From contig JAJCYU010000120.1 in NCBI GenBank assembly GCA_029262755.1, positions 1-39,609 on the forward strand: a DNA stretch of 39,609 bases, in the 5' to 3' direction. Position numbers and translations under genes: made by a program. Source of the DNA: Anaerolineae bacterium (GTDB lineage: Bacteria; Chloroflexota; Anaerolineae; Epilineales; Epilineaceae). Shown here in pieces: positions 23,481 through 31,144 of the stretch. Numbering within the stretch: position 1 is the first letter of the stretch; every line of letters begins with the position of its first letter. Below the pieces are notes generated by a model. That model was not told where the DNA came from, did not search any database, and saw nothing but the letters and a program-made list of their open reading frames with translations.

Positions 23481-23849
23481 GTGGGAGCCCATCCGCTCAA
23501 CCTTGCCGTTCGATTCGCCCTCGAGTTGGCCGTGCTCGCGACGATTGGTGCATGGGGTTGGCGTCAAGCCGAGGGGTGGCCGCGGTTCGCGCTGGCCATC
23601 GCCCTGCCGCTCGTCGCCGCGACCGCCTGGGGAGTGCTGGCGGTGCCGGGCGATCCGAGCCGCTCCGGTGCGGCTCCGATCCCGGTGCCGGGGATCGTTC
23701 GGCTGGTCCTGGAGCTGAGCCTGTTCGCCGTCGCCGTCGTGGCGCTGCGGCACATCGGCCGACCGGGTCTCGCGGCGGGCCTCGCCGGCGCCACCCTGCT
23801 GCACTACCTGCTGTCGTGGGACCGAATCGCGTGGTTGCTCGGGCGCTAA
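23481..23849 (+). CDS. yrdB: YrdB family (DUF2568) membrane protein
   Basis: This 122-residue protein has four predicted transmembrane helices (about 9-27, 35-53, 68-86, 92-117). The family features are seen: an N-terminal LNLAVRFALELAVLATIGAW, WGVLAVPGDPSR between helices two and three, and a C-terminal LLSWDRIAWLL. The function of YrdB is unknown. The start is a GTG with TAGGAGA six bases upstream. It follows the Fpg gene by 72 bp and converges on the DUF3592 gene. Confidence 0.8.
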   Translation: MGAHPLNLAVRFALELAVLATIGAWGWRQAEGWPRFALAIALPLVAATAWGVLAVPGDPSRSGAAPIPVPGIVRLVLELSLFAVAVVALRHIGRPGLAAGLAGATLLHYLLSWDRIAWLLGR

Positions 23850-23919
23850 GAACGCAATGCTGGCGGAGCCTGACTCATAGGCCGCAGACCACCAAGGACG
23901 TCTCTCCATCGCCTGACAC

Positions 23920-24531
23920 TCAGCGCTTCGCCGCCCACCACACCTTGAGGCCGTAGCCGAAGGACGCCATGCCGCCGAGCACGAAGAGGGCGAGCATGAC
24001 GCGGCCCGGCGTGCGGCTCCAGCCGTCCACGTGGTCCGCGAGCTGCGCCGAGCGCGGATCGCCGGGAATGTAAACGACCTCGACCGCGTCGCCGATCTCG
24101 TAGCGACGGAACGAGCGCGCCGGAACGTCGATGCGCACCGGCTGGAAGCTGCCGATATCCAGGGACGGCAGCTCGAACTCGCCGGCCATCACGTCGATGT
24201 GGGCGGTCGGACGCGGCGCGGCCGAAGCGCGATGCATGTACGTGATATCGAAGACATGACTCGTGGTGTCTTGGCCTGGATTACGAAACCGCATCTTGTC
24301 GCGCACGGTGGCCTCCGTCCGCAGACCGCTGGCGCGCAGCTCGGCCATTTCCTGCTCGTTGAACCAGAGTATCGAGAGCAGCAAGAGCCCGAGCCCCCAG
24401 ATCGTGATGGCGAGGGCGATAGCGTTGTTACGCGTGGTCTTGGCGGCGGTGCGAGCACTCGATTCACGGTCCGCTTCGTGTTCATCAGCGGCGTTTCGAG
24501 CCTGGTCCGACGCCCTTCGATCCTCGCCCAC
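23920..24531 (-). CDS. DUF3592-domain membrane protein
   Basis: A hydrophilic N-terminal segment is followed by a transmembrane helix (NAIALAITIWGLGLLLLSIL), an extracytoplasmic beta domain and a second helix near the C terminus (VMLALFVLGGMASFGYGL). The beta domain opens SGLRTEATVRDKM and closes EIGDAVEVVYIPGDPRSAQL, the family's typical start and finish. DUF3592 proteins are common in bacteria, and their role is unknown. The start is uncertain. The frame is open to 24687, with an ATG at 24642 and a GTG at 24531. I favour the GTG because the residues upstream are Pro/His/Cys-rich and look non-coding, but its AAGG is 13 bases away. Confidence 0.7.
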   Translation of the reverse strand: MGEDRRASDQARNAADEHEADRESSARTAAKTTRNNAIALAITIWGLGLLLLSILWFNEQEMAELRASGLRTEATVRDKMRFRNPGQDTTSHVFDITYMHRASAAPRPTAHIDVMAGEFELPSLDIGSFQPVRIDVPARSFRRYEIGDAVEVVYIPGDPRSAQLADHVDGWSRTPGRVMLALFVLGGMASFGYGLKVWWAAKR

Positions 24532-24724
24532 GATCAAGCGATGACCTTGTGTACAGGGCCGAGCGTCGGGGTGAAACGCGCTGCGATCATGGTCGGCAAC
24601 TCCTGGTGGGGCTTGCGGACAATGCGCTGGGGCGTTGGTCATCGGCAAGCTGGGGTGTGGGATCGCGAAACCAGATTGCTCCAACACGACCGCCGATCAC
24701 TCTGTAGCGGATTCTTGCACCGCG

Positions 24725-25165
24725 TTAGGCGCCGCGGTCAGCGAGCGGATGACGCCAGCGAAGACCCGGAAAACGGCTGAAGTCGCGGTCCGTGGTGATC
24801 CATTCGCAACCGGACTCGATCGCCAGGGCGGCAAAGTAGGCATCTGGAATCAGGTTCCCCTTCGCGCCCGCAGACGTGCAAAGGCGCTCGAAGATTCCCC
24901 AATGTCGATCGCCGGGGCTCACCTTGACGGATGTCGGTGACATCCGCAAGGAGTGGCAAAAGGTCATTGCAGTTCCCAACGGGCTGGGGGGATCGAATAT
25001 CCGAGAATGGGTGACGATTCGAACAAATCCGCTGAGCACATGCTCCGAGAACGCCCAGGAGGCATTGCCGTTGACTATCTCTTCCACCCAAGTGCGGTAG
25101 GCTGCATGGTCGGGCGCGTCCTCACGGTGCGCGTAGACCAAGACGTTGACGTCCATCAGGATCAC
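24725..25165 (-). CDS. vapC: PIN-domain toxin (VapC type)
   Basis: This 146-residue protein has the PIN-domain acidic set: D5 in MDVNVLVYAHR, E41 in FSEHVLSGFVRI, D108 in IPDAYFAALAIE, and D126 with D128 in TTDRDFSRFPGL. All four metal-site positions are acidic, so it should be an active Mg2+-dependent RNase. It belongs to the VapC subgroup that carries an LLDVNVLVYA-like N terminus. The start is a GTG overlapping the antitoxin stop by four bases (GTGA), with an in-frame ATG three codons later. Partner: the RHH antitoxin immediately upstream. It is not closely similar to the PIN toxin at 9102, so the window has two independent toxin-antitoxin loci. Confidence 0.9.
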   Translation of the reverse strand: MILMDVNVLVYAHREDAPDHAAYRTWVEEIVNGNASWAFSEHVLSGFVRIVTHSRIFDPPSPLGTAMTFCHSLRMSPTSVKVSPGDRHWGIFERLCTSAGAKGNLIPDAYFAALAIESGCEWITTDRDFSRFPGLRWRHPLADRGA

Positions 25166-25416
25166 GGCTTCGTATCGTCCGTATTCATGAGGTCAAGGAG
25201 CGCTGCGCCGTCGTCCAGATCGACTCCCGGAAAGAGGCCGTTGCCGCCCACGGTGGCTAGCCGTACAGCGTCGCGCGGAAGCTTCACCTGCTTCTGCCGG
25301 GCAAGGAGATTGCGAAGAGCTTCCTCGATCAGCGAAGTCATGGTGCGGTCGGTCTCAGCCGCAAGGACTCTGAGCTCTTTGAGCAAGCCGTCATCGAGTC
25401 GAATCGTCGTACGCAT
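25162..25416 (-). CDS. vapB: Ribbon-helix-helix antitoxin (VapB type)
   Basis: This 84-residue protein begins MRTTIRLDDGLLKELRVLAA and continues ETDRTMTSLIEEALRNLLAR, the strand-helix-helix pattern of the RHH/MetJ-Arc fold. The C-terminal half would bind and neutralise the PIN toxin encoded by the overlapping downstream gene. There is no Shine-Dalgarno. The -10 box lies only seven bases before the ATG, so the mRNA is probably leaderless. A perfect inverted repeat covers the promoter and is the expected operator for the RHH dimer. Confidence 0.9.
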   Translation of the reverse strand: MRTTIRLDDGLLKELRVLAAETDRTMTSLIEEALRNLLARQKQVKLPRDAVRLATVGGNGLFPGVDLDDGAALLDLMNTDDTKP

Positions 25417-25423
25417 GCATCAG

Positions 25424-25452
25424 AGCATATTGCTGGCGCATCAATATGTCAA
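25424..25452 (-). promoter_or_regulatory. Near-consensus promoter of toxin-antitoxin locus 2 (likely leaderless)
   Basis: Read on the minus strand, the -35 box is a perfect TTGACA (25447-25452), the spacer is 17 bases and the -10 box is TATGCT (25424-25429). The -10 box ends seven bases before the antitoxin ATG at 25416. The transcription start therefore falls on or next to the start codon. Confidence 0.8.
25426..25448. promoter_or_regulatory. Inverted-repeat operator CATATTG-N9-CAATATG
   Basis: Two perfect 7-bp half-sites (25426-25432 and 25442-25448) face each other across nine bases. They overlap the -10 and touch the -35 box of the promoter. RHH antitoxins bind such inverted repeats, so binding here would block RNA polymerase. 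The binding partner is inferred from position. Confidence 0.7.
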
Positions 25453-25501
25453 CCGTCTGCATTATGGATCCAACTCGTCCCAACCCAATAGCGCTCACGC
25501 C

Positions 25502-26587
25502 CTACCGCTCCGCCACGAAGCGGTCCACCTCGGCGCGCATCTCGGGTTCGCGCATCTTCGCCTCCACGGCTTCGGGGCGCAGGCTTAGGGCCGGGATCTC
25601 CGCGGTCACGTCGAGGATGAAGTCCGCGCGTTGCCAGAGCAGGTCGACGAGATCGCGCACGTCCGTTTCGGCGCGTAGGGCGGCGTAGTCGTCGGGGTGG
25701 TTCTCGCGGGCGTGGCGGAGGAAGAATTCCACGTAGAGCATCATCGTGACGAGGCCGTCGCGGTAGCTGGTGCTGCCGCGCAGTTGGTCGTGGATGCCGT
25801 AGCCGGTGAACATGGAATGCGTGTAGGCGTTGAACTCGTCCAGCAACGTGAAGAAGTTCTGGTCGCCGGACTGGCCGGTCAGGTACGTGTCTTTGTATTG
25901 GTTATCCAGATCGCCCGTGATGTATGGGGCGATCTCGGAGCGAGGGAAGGTGTCGATGTTGGGCACAAGGCGCGTGTCGTCTGCGCGGATCGCGTAGTAG
26001 TACTCGCGGAAGAAGGTGGGGAGCGCGCCTTCCTGGAAGCCGAGTTGGTGGTCCATCTCGTGGACGGCGACCTGGAGTGCGCGCAGCAGGCCGTCGAAGG
26101 AATCGCGTTGGCCGCCGGTCCAGATGGCCGCGTTGGTCTTGCTGTCGTCCAAGGCCGTGACGATGAAGTGACCGGTGGCGTAGCGGCGTTCGAGGACGGC
26201 CAGCATCGTCTCGTACCAGCGGTCGGCGTCGTAGCCGTCGCGCAGGTCGTCGATGGACGCGAGGTCCGTCAGCGCTTCGCTGTAGGGCGGCTTGCCCGGC
26301 GTGGCGGCGGCCGTGGATGTGGCGGTCGGAAGAGGCGGCGGCGGGGGCTCGCGGTCCGGCGTGGCGGTGGGGCCCGTGGGTGGCCGCGACGTCGGCGCGG
26401 GCGCGAACGCTGAGTTGCCGGCGTTCCGTGCCACGAGCGGCACGAACAGCCAGGTGCGCTCTGGGTCCGGATCCGGTTGCATCGGCGGCGCGGCACCCGC
26501 GGGCGGTGGGGCGAGTGAAAGCGCGATCGTCAGGCCGACGGCAGCGAGTGCGAATACGCCTTGTTTGAGGGATGAGTCCGACGTCAT
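25502..26587 (-). CDS. Secreted protein with HExxH motif (possible metallopeptidase of unknown family)
   Basis: The protein has 361 residues. A signal peptide (about 1-33) is followed by the segment TWLFVPLVARN, a Pro/Thr-rich linker and a helical domain (about 105-361). That domain contains H176-E-M-D-H180, an exact HExxH zinc motif, in LQVAVHEMDHQLGF. Seventy-one residues later E251 in LLDEFNAYTHSMF could be the third ligand, as in gluzincins. I do not recognise the family, and an inactive or non-peptidase role is possible. The ATG at 26587 has CAGGAG seven bases upstream, so the frame extending to 26662 is rejected. It is divergent from the MFS gene. The aromatic-x-Pro motif found at the C terminus of other secreted proteins here lies near the N terminus instead. 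Confidence 0.7.
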   Translation of the reverse strand: MTSDSSLKQGVFALAAVGLTIALSLAPPPAGAAPPMQPDPDPERTWLFVPLVARNAGNSAFAPAPTSRPPTGPTATPDREPPPPPLPTATSTAAATPGKPPYSEALTDLASIDDLRDGYDADRWYETMLAVLERRYATGHFIVTALDDSKTNAAIWTGGQRDSFDGLLRALQVAVHEMDHQLGFQEGALPTFFREYYYAIRADDTRLVPNIDTFPRSEIAPYITGDLDNQYKDTYLTGQSGDQNFFTLLDEFNAYTHSMFTGYGIHDQLRGSTSYRDGLVTMMLYVEFFLRHARENHPDDYAALRAETDVRDLVDLLWQRADFILDVTAEIPALSLRPEAVEAKMREPEMRAEVDRFVAER

Positions 26588-26693
26588 GCTTCGCTCCTGC
26601 TCGTCCGTGCGAATCGGCGGGGAGCCTATACTGCCCGTGGCGCGCAGCGATCGCCACTCCAACCGGCGATCCGCCCAGCCGCTAGCACATCAT

Positions 26694-26837
26694 ATGTTGG
26701 CCACGCCACCGGGCTTCCGCTATATCACCGCGGCGCGCAATATCTTCGCCGATTCCCCCCTCGTATTTGCCGGCGCGGTCGGCATCGGCGTCGTCCTCGC
26801 GGTGGCCGTGCCCCGAGCGGCGGCGCGCGAACGCTAG
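26694..26837 (+). CDS. Possible small single-span membrane protein (47 aa)
   Basis: This short frame begins MLATPPGFRYITAARNIFAD, then has one clear hydrophobic span (SPLVFAGAVGIGVVLAVAVP) and ends with a basic tail, AAARER. Its stop lies 17 bases before the MFS start. The organised layout of leader, helix and positive tail supports it. There is no Shine-Dalgarno, and no family is recognised. It may instead be part of the MFS leader. Confidence 0.35.
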   Translation: MLATPPGFRYITAARNIFADSPLVFAGAVGIGVVLAVAVPRAAARER

Positions 26838-26853
26838 CGCCCCCGGAGCCTCC

Positions 26854-28314
26854 ATGACCGCTGCCCCCGACCCGTCTGCCCTCCCCACGACCGTGCGCTT
26901 CGTTCGCGACAACCGACGCCTGCTCGCTTTCGGCCTCTTGACGGCCTTCTTTTCCTCCTTTGGGCAGACGTACTTCATCGGGACCTTCGGCGACGCGTTG
27001 AAGGCCGAGTTTTCGCTTAGCGACGGGCAGTTCGGCGGTCTGTACTCCATAGCCACCTTGGCCAGCGCATTCGCGTTGACGTGGACGGGTCGACAGTTCG
27101 ACCGGCTGCCGCTGCGTCGCTATGTGACGTGGGTGGTGGTTGGTCTCGTCGTGGCAGCCGTATTGATGAGCACGGCGCGCAACGTGTGGATGTTGGGGCT
27201 CGCACTGTTCGCGTTGCGACATACCGGACAGGGCTTGATGAGCCATACGTCAGGCACGAGCATGGCGCGCGCCTTCGACGGGGCGCGGGGAAAAGCGCTG
27301 AGCATCGCGGCGATGGGTTATCCGCTCGGGCAGGCGGTGCTACCCGCGATCGCGGTGGCGGGCGTGGCCTTCCTCGGCTGGCGGGCGACGTGGGGGTTGG
27401 TCGTGCTCGTGCTGCTCGTGCTGGTCGCGCCGGGTCTACGGTGGCTGCTGCACGGCGTGGAGGATCACGGCGAGGAAAATCACACGGACGAGAGCGGGGC
27501 GGGGTCGTCTGGAGGCGGCAAGCCGAAGGCCGTGTTGGGGGGAGCGCAGGAGTCGTCTACGGGAGTGAGCACGGCAGCGGCGTCGGCGTCGAGTGCGGGG
27601 TTGTCGGCAAGCGCACCGTCGTCGTCGAGCGCGACGTTGACGACGGTATCCCTACCTGAGGTATCCCTACCTGATTCGGTGTTGCCGCTACCGCCTGTGC
27701 AGGACGACGACGCGTGGACCCGCAGCCGTGTGCTGCGGGATCCGCGTTTCTGGTTTGTACTGCCGGCCGCGATTGCCCCTGGCTTTATCCTGACTGGGGT
27801 GTTCTTTCACCAGAGCACGCTTGTGGCGGCCAAGGGCTGGGACCTCGCGACGTGGACCGCGCTGTTCATCGTCTACTCCGCGTTCCAGATCGGCGGTTCG
27901 CTTGGGGCGGGGCCGCTCGTAGACCGGGTCACGGCGCGCGCGGTGTTGCCGTTCTTTCTGCTGCCGATGACCGCGGGCCTCGTGCTCCTCGTGGTCGGTG
28001 GTGGGTTGGGCATCTGGCTAGCCCCAGCCTTCCTGGCGACGCAGGGGATCACGGCGGGGCTGAGCATGACCCTCAGCGGCGCGCTGTGGGCGGAGCTATA
28101 CGGGGTGCGACATTTGGGTGCGATCCGTGCGACCGTAACATCGTTTGGAATCATGGGTACCGCCGCATCGCCGGTCGGCATGGGGGCGTTGCTCGATCGC
28201 GGTGTGAGCATGGACACGCTGGCCTGGCTGGCCGTGGGCTATCTCGTGGTGGCCATGCTCGGTGTCGCGATCGGATTGCGTGGTGGCAAACGATCGATGC
28301 GTGAGGTCGTTTGA
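26854..28314 (+). CDS. Major facilitator superfamily transporter
   Basis: The protein has 486 residues and twelve predicted helices in two groups of six. It starts MTAAPDPSALPTTVRFVRDN. The loop between helices 2 and 3 has the MFS signature TWTGRQFDRLPLRRYV. The central cytoplasmic loop (about 200-290) is unusually long and Ser/Ala/Gly-rich. It contains a Val-Ser-Leu-Pro-Glu/Asp duplication encoded by a perfect 15-bp tandem repeat. The second half opens with VLRDPRFWFVLPAAIAPGF, similar to oxalate/formate- or monocarboxylate-type carriers, but the substrate cannot be fixed. The ATG at 26854 has CCGGAG six bases upstream. It is divergent from the HExxH gene. Confidence 0.85.
   Translation: MTAAPDPSALPTTVRFVRDNRRLLAFGLLTAFFSSFGQTYFIGTFGDALKAEFSLSDGQFGGLYSIATLASAFALTWTGRQFDRLPLRRYVTWVVVGLVVAAVLMSTARNVWMLGLALFALRHTGQGLMSHTSGTSMARAFDGARGKALSIAAMGYPLGQAVLPAIAVAGVAFLGWRATWGLVVLVLLVLVAPGLRWLLHGVEDHGEENHTDESGAGSSGGGKPKAVLGGAQESSTGVSTAAASASSAGLSASAPSSSSATLTTVSLPEVSLPDSVLPLPPVQDDDAWTRSRVLRDPRFWFVLPAAIAPGFILTGVFFHQSTLVAAKGWDLATWTALFIVYSAFQIGGSLGAGPLVDRVTARAVLPFFLLPMTAGLVLLVVGGGLGIWLAPAFLATQGITAGLSMTLSGALWAELYGVRHLGAIRATVTSFGIMGTAASPVGMGALLDRGVSMDTLAWLAVGYLVVAMLGVAIGLRGGKRSMREVV
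27645..27674 (+). repeat. Perfect 15-bp tandem duplication inside the MFS gene
   Basis: GGTATCCCTACCTGA occurs twice back to back. It keeps the frame and encodes Val-Ser-Leu-Pro-Glu then Val-Ser-Leu-Pro-Asp in the long central loop. The exact identity suggests a recent duplication in a region under little constraint. Confidence 0.9.
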
Positions 28315-28472
28315 CGGGCTGGGGCTCGATGAATGGGGACCGACGTGCCAGCCAAGAGTACGGCGCCGAGATGCCGAATCGATAACAGTTCCTTGATACG
28401 CTTCCGGCGGCGGTGACGAGGATTGCAACCGCCCCATCCCCCACGACTCGACGAGCCTGTAGGAGCGCCACG

Positions 28473-30803
28473 ATGCGTCGCTACTCGATTCCCACCGTCC
28501 TGCTGCTATTCGGCGCGACGGCCGTGTTCGCCATTGCGCCGGCTTCCGTCGAGCAATCGGTCGCCGCTGCGCCGGTGGATTCGGTGCCGGCCGGCGTCGC
28601 TCCCATCGCCGCGGCGCCCGACGGCCTGCTTCAAGATCCACCGGCCGACGAAGAGCCGGAGCTCTACGACGACCAGGTCGTCCACGACGTGCACTTCACG
28701 TTCGAGTCGAGCGATTGGCAATCCCAGCTGCACTGTCCGGCGCGCGGAGGACCCGGGGGGCCAGGCGGACCGGCTCGCCCAACGCCGGAGCCGCCGACCG
28801 ACCTGCCGGCGCGGTTGGAGATCGACGGGCACGTCATTGAGCGGGTGGGCGTTCGTTGTAAGGGCAACTCTTCGACGGGGATCAACGGCCCCAAGAAGCC
28901 GCTCAACCTCACGATCGACTCGTTCGACGATGGGCAGGATCTGTGGGGCTTCGACGTGATCAACTTCAACAACAACTACAACGACCCATCCCAGATGCGC
29001 GAGGCGATCATCCTGTCCATGTTGGGCACGTACATGCCCGTGCCACGCCATTCGTGGGCGCAGGTGCACGTCAACGGCCAGGTTGTGGGGCTGTACCTGC
29101 TCGTCGAGCAACTCGATCGGACGTACTCGGAGGACACCTTCGGTGATGCGGGGATCATGATTCGCGGCGACTCGCCCGACATCATTGCGTTCGAGTCCTC
29201 GACGCTCAATTGGCTGGGCGAGGACGTCGACGCGTACCGTGCCGGGTACGAGGTGAAGGGGCGCAACGCCGACTCGGACGAGGGCTACGAGCTGGTGCGC
29301 GAGCTGACCCGGGCGCTCGATGCACCCGAGAGCGCGGGCGGGCTCGCGGAGGAAGACCTCAACGAGGGGCTGTGGGAGATCCTCGATGTGGATAGCGCGC
29401 TTTGGTACATCGCTGGACATAACATCACGGCCGATTACGACAGCTACTTCGTGGGCAAGAACTTCTTCCTGCACTACGGAGAGCGCGATCCACGCCACCA
29501 CATGATCAGCTGGGATATGGGTCTGGGCTTTGGGCTGTTCCCCTTTATCGTTCCCGGCGGAGGTTTCGGTCCCGGCGGCCCCGGCGGACCGGGAGGGGGC
29601 ACGCCCGTCGAGCGCGTGGATCCCTTTGCGCAGGCGGAGTCCATGCAGCGGCCGCTGATCCGTCGGCTGCTGAGCGTACCGGAGTTCCGCGCCGACTACG
29701 TGGCCCACTACCGCGAGCTGCGCGCGAGCCTGTTCACTCAGGAATGGGTCGGCGCGTTGGGCGCGCGCTACCAAGAGCTCACCCGCGCGGCCGTGACGGC
29801 CGAGGAGACCGCGAACGGCTCGATCGCCGGCGCGTTCACCCTCGCGCAATGGGAGCAAAACCTCAACGAGCCGGTGGAGATCGCCGGCCGACGCGGCTCG
29901 ACAACGGTGCCTGGAATCGTGTCGCTCGTGCGCGAGCGTGGCGCGTTTCTCGACGGGCTGGCGGTCCTGCAGCCGCCGGACATCGACTTGGCGGAGCACG
30001 CGGTCGTGCCCGAGGCGCCGACCTCACGCGACGCGGTGACGTTGGTCGCGCGCTTCGACGGCGGCGACGCGGTAACGTCGGCGCAGCTGCGCTATCGGGT
30101 GCGGGGCGGCGTCGAGCAGCGCGTGCCGATGACGCGCGACGAGGACGGCTCGTGGACCGCGGTCGTGCCCGCGCAGGCGACGGGTCGGACGGTGACCTAC
30201 GCGTTCCGAGCCGAGATCGAGGATGGCCGCGTGACGTTCTTCCCGGCCGCCAACTGGACGCAACCCTTCGCGTACGAGATTGCCGGCGTCACGCTACCGC
30301 GCGAGGAGACGGGGGCGCTCGTCATCAACGAGCTGCTTGCGGACAACGAGGCCGGGCTGCTCGACGAGGCGGATGAAGCGGAAGACTGGCTCGAGTTGTA
30401 CAACCGCGGCGATGAGCCGATCGACCTGGCCGGCCACTTCATTTCCGACGACGCGGAGGATCCGTGGTCGTATGGACTACCGGCTATGAGCCTGTTGCCG
30501 GGCGAGCACCTACTGATCTGGTGCGACGGAGATCTGGATCAGGGACCGCTGCACACCCCGTTTCGCTTGAGTCGCGGTGGGGAGAGCGTGGTGTTGGCCA
30601 CCGCGGACGCCATCGTGGATCAGGTGGACTTCGGTGAGCAGGTTGCGGACGTTAGTTTTGGGCGTGTCACCGATGGCGCCGACACCTGGGACCAATGCGC
30701 CACGCCCTCGCCGGGGGCGGCCAATGCGTGCACGGGCTATGAAGCGCCGCCCGAGCCGCCGGCGACCTGGAGCCTGTACTTACCCCGAGTTCTGGACGAA
30801 TAA
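28473..30803 (+). CDS. Secreted CotH kinase-like protein with C-terminal lamin-tail domain
   Basis: The protein has 776 residues. A signal peptide (1-25) precedes a CotH domain (about 68-440). It shows VRCKGNSS, a KKPLNLTID segment, YLLVEQLDRTY and the metal-site Asp D348 in SWDMGLGFG. CotH proteins have an atypical protein-kinase fold, and the spore-coat CotH phosphorylates coat proteins. A beta domain (about 500-605), a lamin-tail domain (about 614-755) and the tail LYLPRVLDE follow. Two Gly/Pro insertions (RGGPGGPGGP at 91-100 and GGGFGPGGPGGPGGG at 362-376) interrupt the CotH domain. The ATG at 28473 has TAGGAG about seven bases upstream. The LTD is clearly paralogous to the partial gene at 3-593. 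No sporulation genes are nearby, so a surface-protein role is likelier than spore coat. Confidence 0.85.
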   Translation: MRRYSIPTVLLLFGATAVFAIAPASVEQSVAAAPVDSVPAGVAPIAAAPDGLLQDPPADEEPELYDDQVVHDVHFTFESSDWQSQLHCPARGGPGGPGGPARPTPEPPTDLPARLEIDGHVIERVGVRCKGNSSTGINGPKKPLNLTIDSFDDGQDLWGFDVINFNNNYNDPSQMREAIILSMLGTYMPVPRHSWAQVHVNGQVVGLYLLVEQLDRTYSEDTFGDAGIMIRGDSPDIIAFESSTLNWLGEDVDAYRAGYEVKGRNADSDEGYELVRELTRALDAPESAGGLAEEDLNEGLWEILDVDSALWYIAGHNITADYDSYFVGKNFFLHYGERDPRHHMISWDMGLGFGLFPFIVPGGGFGPGGPGGPGGGTPVERVDPFAQAESMQRPLIRRLLSVPEFRADYVAHYRELRASLFTQEWVGALGARYQELTRAAVTAEETANGSIAGAFTLAQWEQNLNEPVEIAGRRGSTTVPGIVSLVRERGAFLDGLAVLQPPDIDLAEHAVVPEAPTSRDAVTLVARFDGGDAVTSAQLRYRVRGGVEQRVPMTRDEDGSWTAVVPAQATGRTVTYAFRAEIEDGRVTFFPAANWTQPFAYEIAGVTLPREETGALVINELLADNEAGLLDEADEAEDWLELYNRGDEPIDLAGHFISDDAEDPWSYGLPAMSLLPGEHLLIWCDGDLDQGPLHTPFRLSRGGESVVLATADAIVDQVDFGEQVADVSFGRVTDGADTWDQCATPSPGAANACTGYEAPPEPPATWSLYLPRVLDE

Positions 30804-30820
30804 GTCGGTTGCGTAGGAGG

Positions 30821-30853
30821 GCCGCGCCCGGCGATTCGTTCCTCCGGCGCGGC
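30821..30853 (+). terminator. GC-rich hairpin after the CotH gene
   Basis: GCCGCGCC (30821-30828) pairs with GGCGCGGC (30846-30853) across 17 bases, and an outer GGAGG/CCTCC pairing is an alternative fold. It begins 18 bp past the CotH stop. A T-rich tail is missing, so this is only a candidate. Confidence 0.45.
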
Positions 30854-31110
30854 GCTTGCTCTCGGTAGGTTGCGCGCATTGCCGGCGGCCGAATTTGGAG
30901 TGGTGGTCGATGATGACGAAGCACTCGGTGTATCGGCAGACCTCGACGTCCACAAACGGTTGTCACCATGGACGGATTTGCGGGCCGGCAGCCGAACGCG
31001 GTGCCGGCGAAACTCGGCATTCGTCCGCGGCGAGATCGTGGAGGAGACGTGCTCCTGCGCAAGCGACCTGGAGAATGCATGACGCGACCGTCCTCTGTCA
31101 TGAAATTAAC
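30854..31110. other. Intergenic region, no supported gene
   Basis: About 250 bp lie between the CotH hairpin and the cold-shock promoter. Short frames exist on both strands but lack ribosome binding sites and have arginine-rich, shadow-like composition. I see nothing further to annotate. Confidence 0.4.
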
Positions 31111-31138
31111 TTGTGTTGGGACGTTTTCCGGGTATACT
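31111..31138 (+). promoter_or_regulatory. Candidate promoter of the cold-shock gene
   Basis: A -35 TTGTGT (31111-31116), a 16-base spacer and a -10 TATACT (31133-31138) lie about 200 bases before the cold-shock ATG. The surrounding DNA is locally AT-rich. Transcription would start near 31145 and give a long leader. Confidence 0.6.
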
Positions 31139-31144
31139 GCCACC

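Noticed and set aside
30667-31143. 158-codon minus-strand frame between CotH and csp
   Set aside because: It overlaps the end of the CotH gene, is Arg/Pro-rich and crosses the csp promoter.
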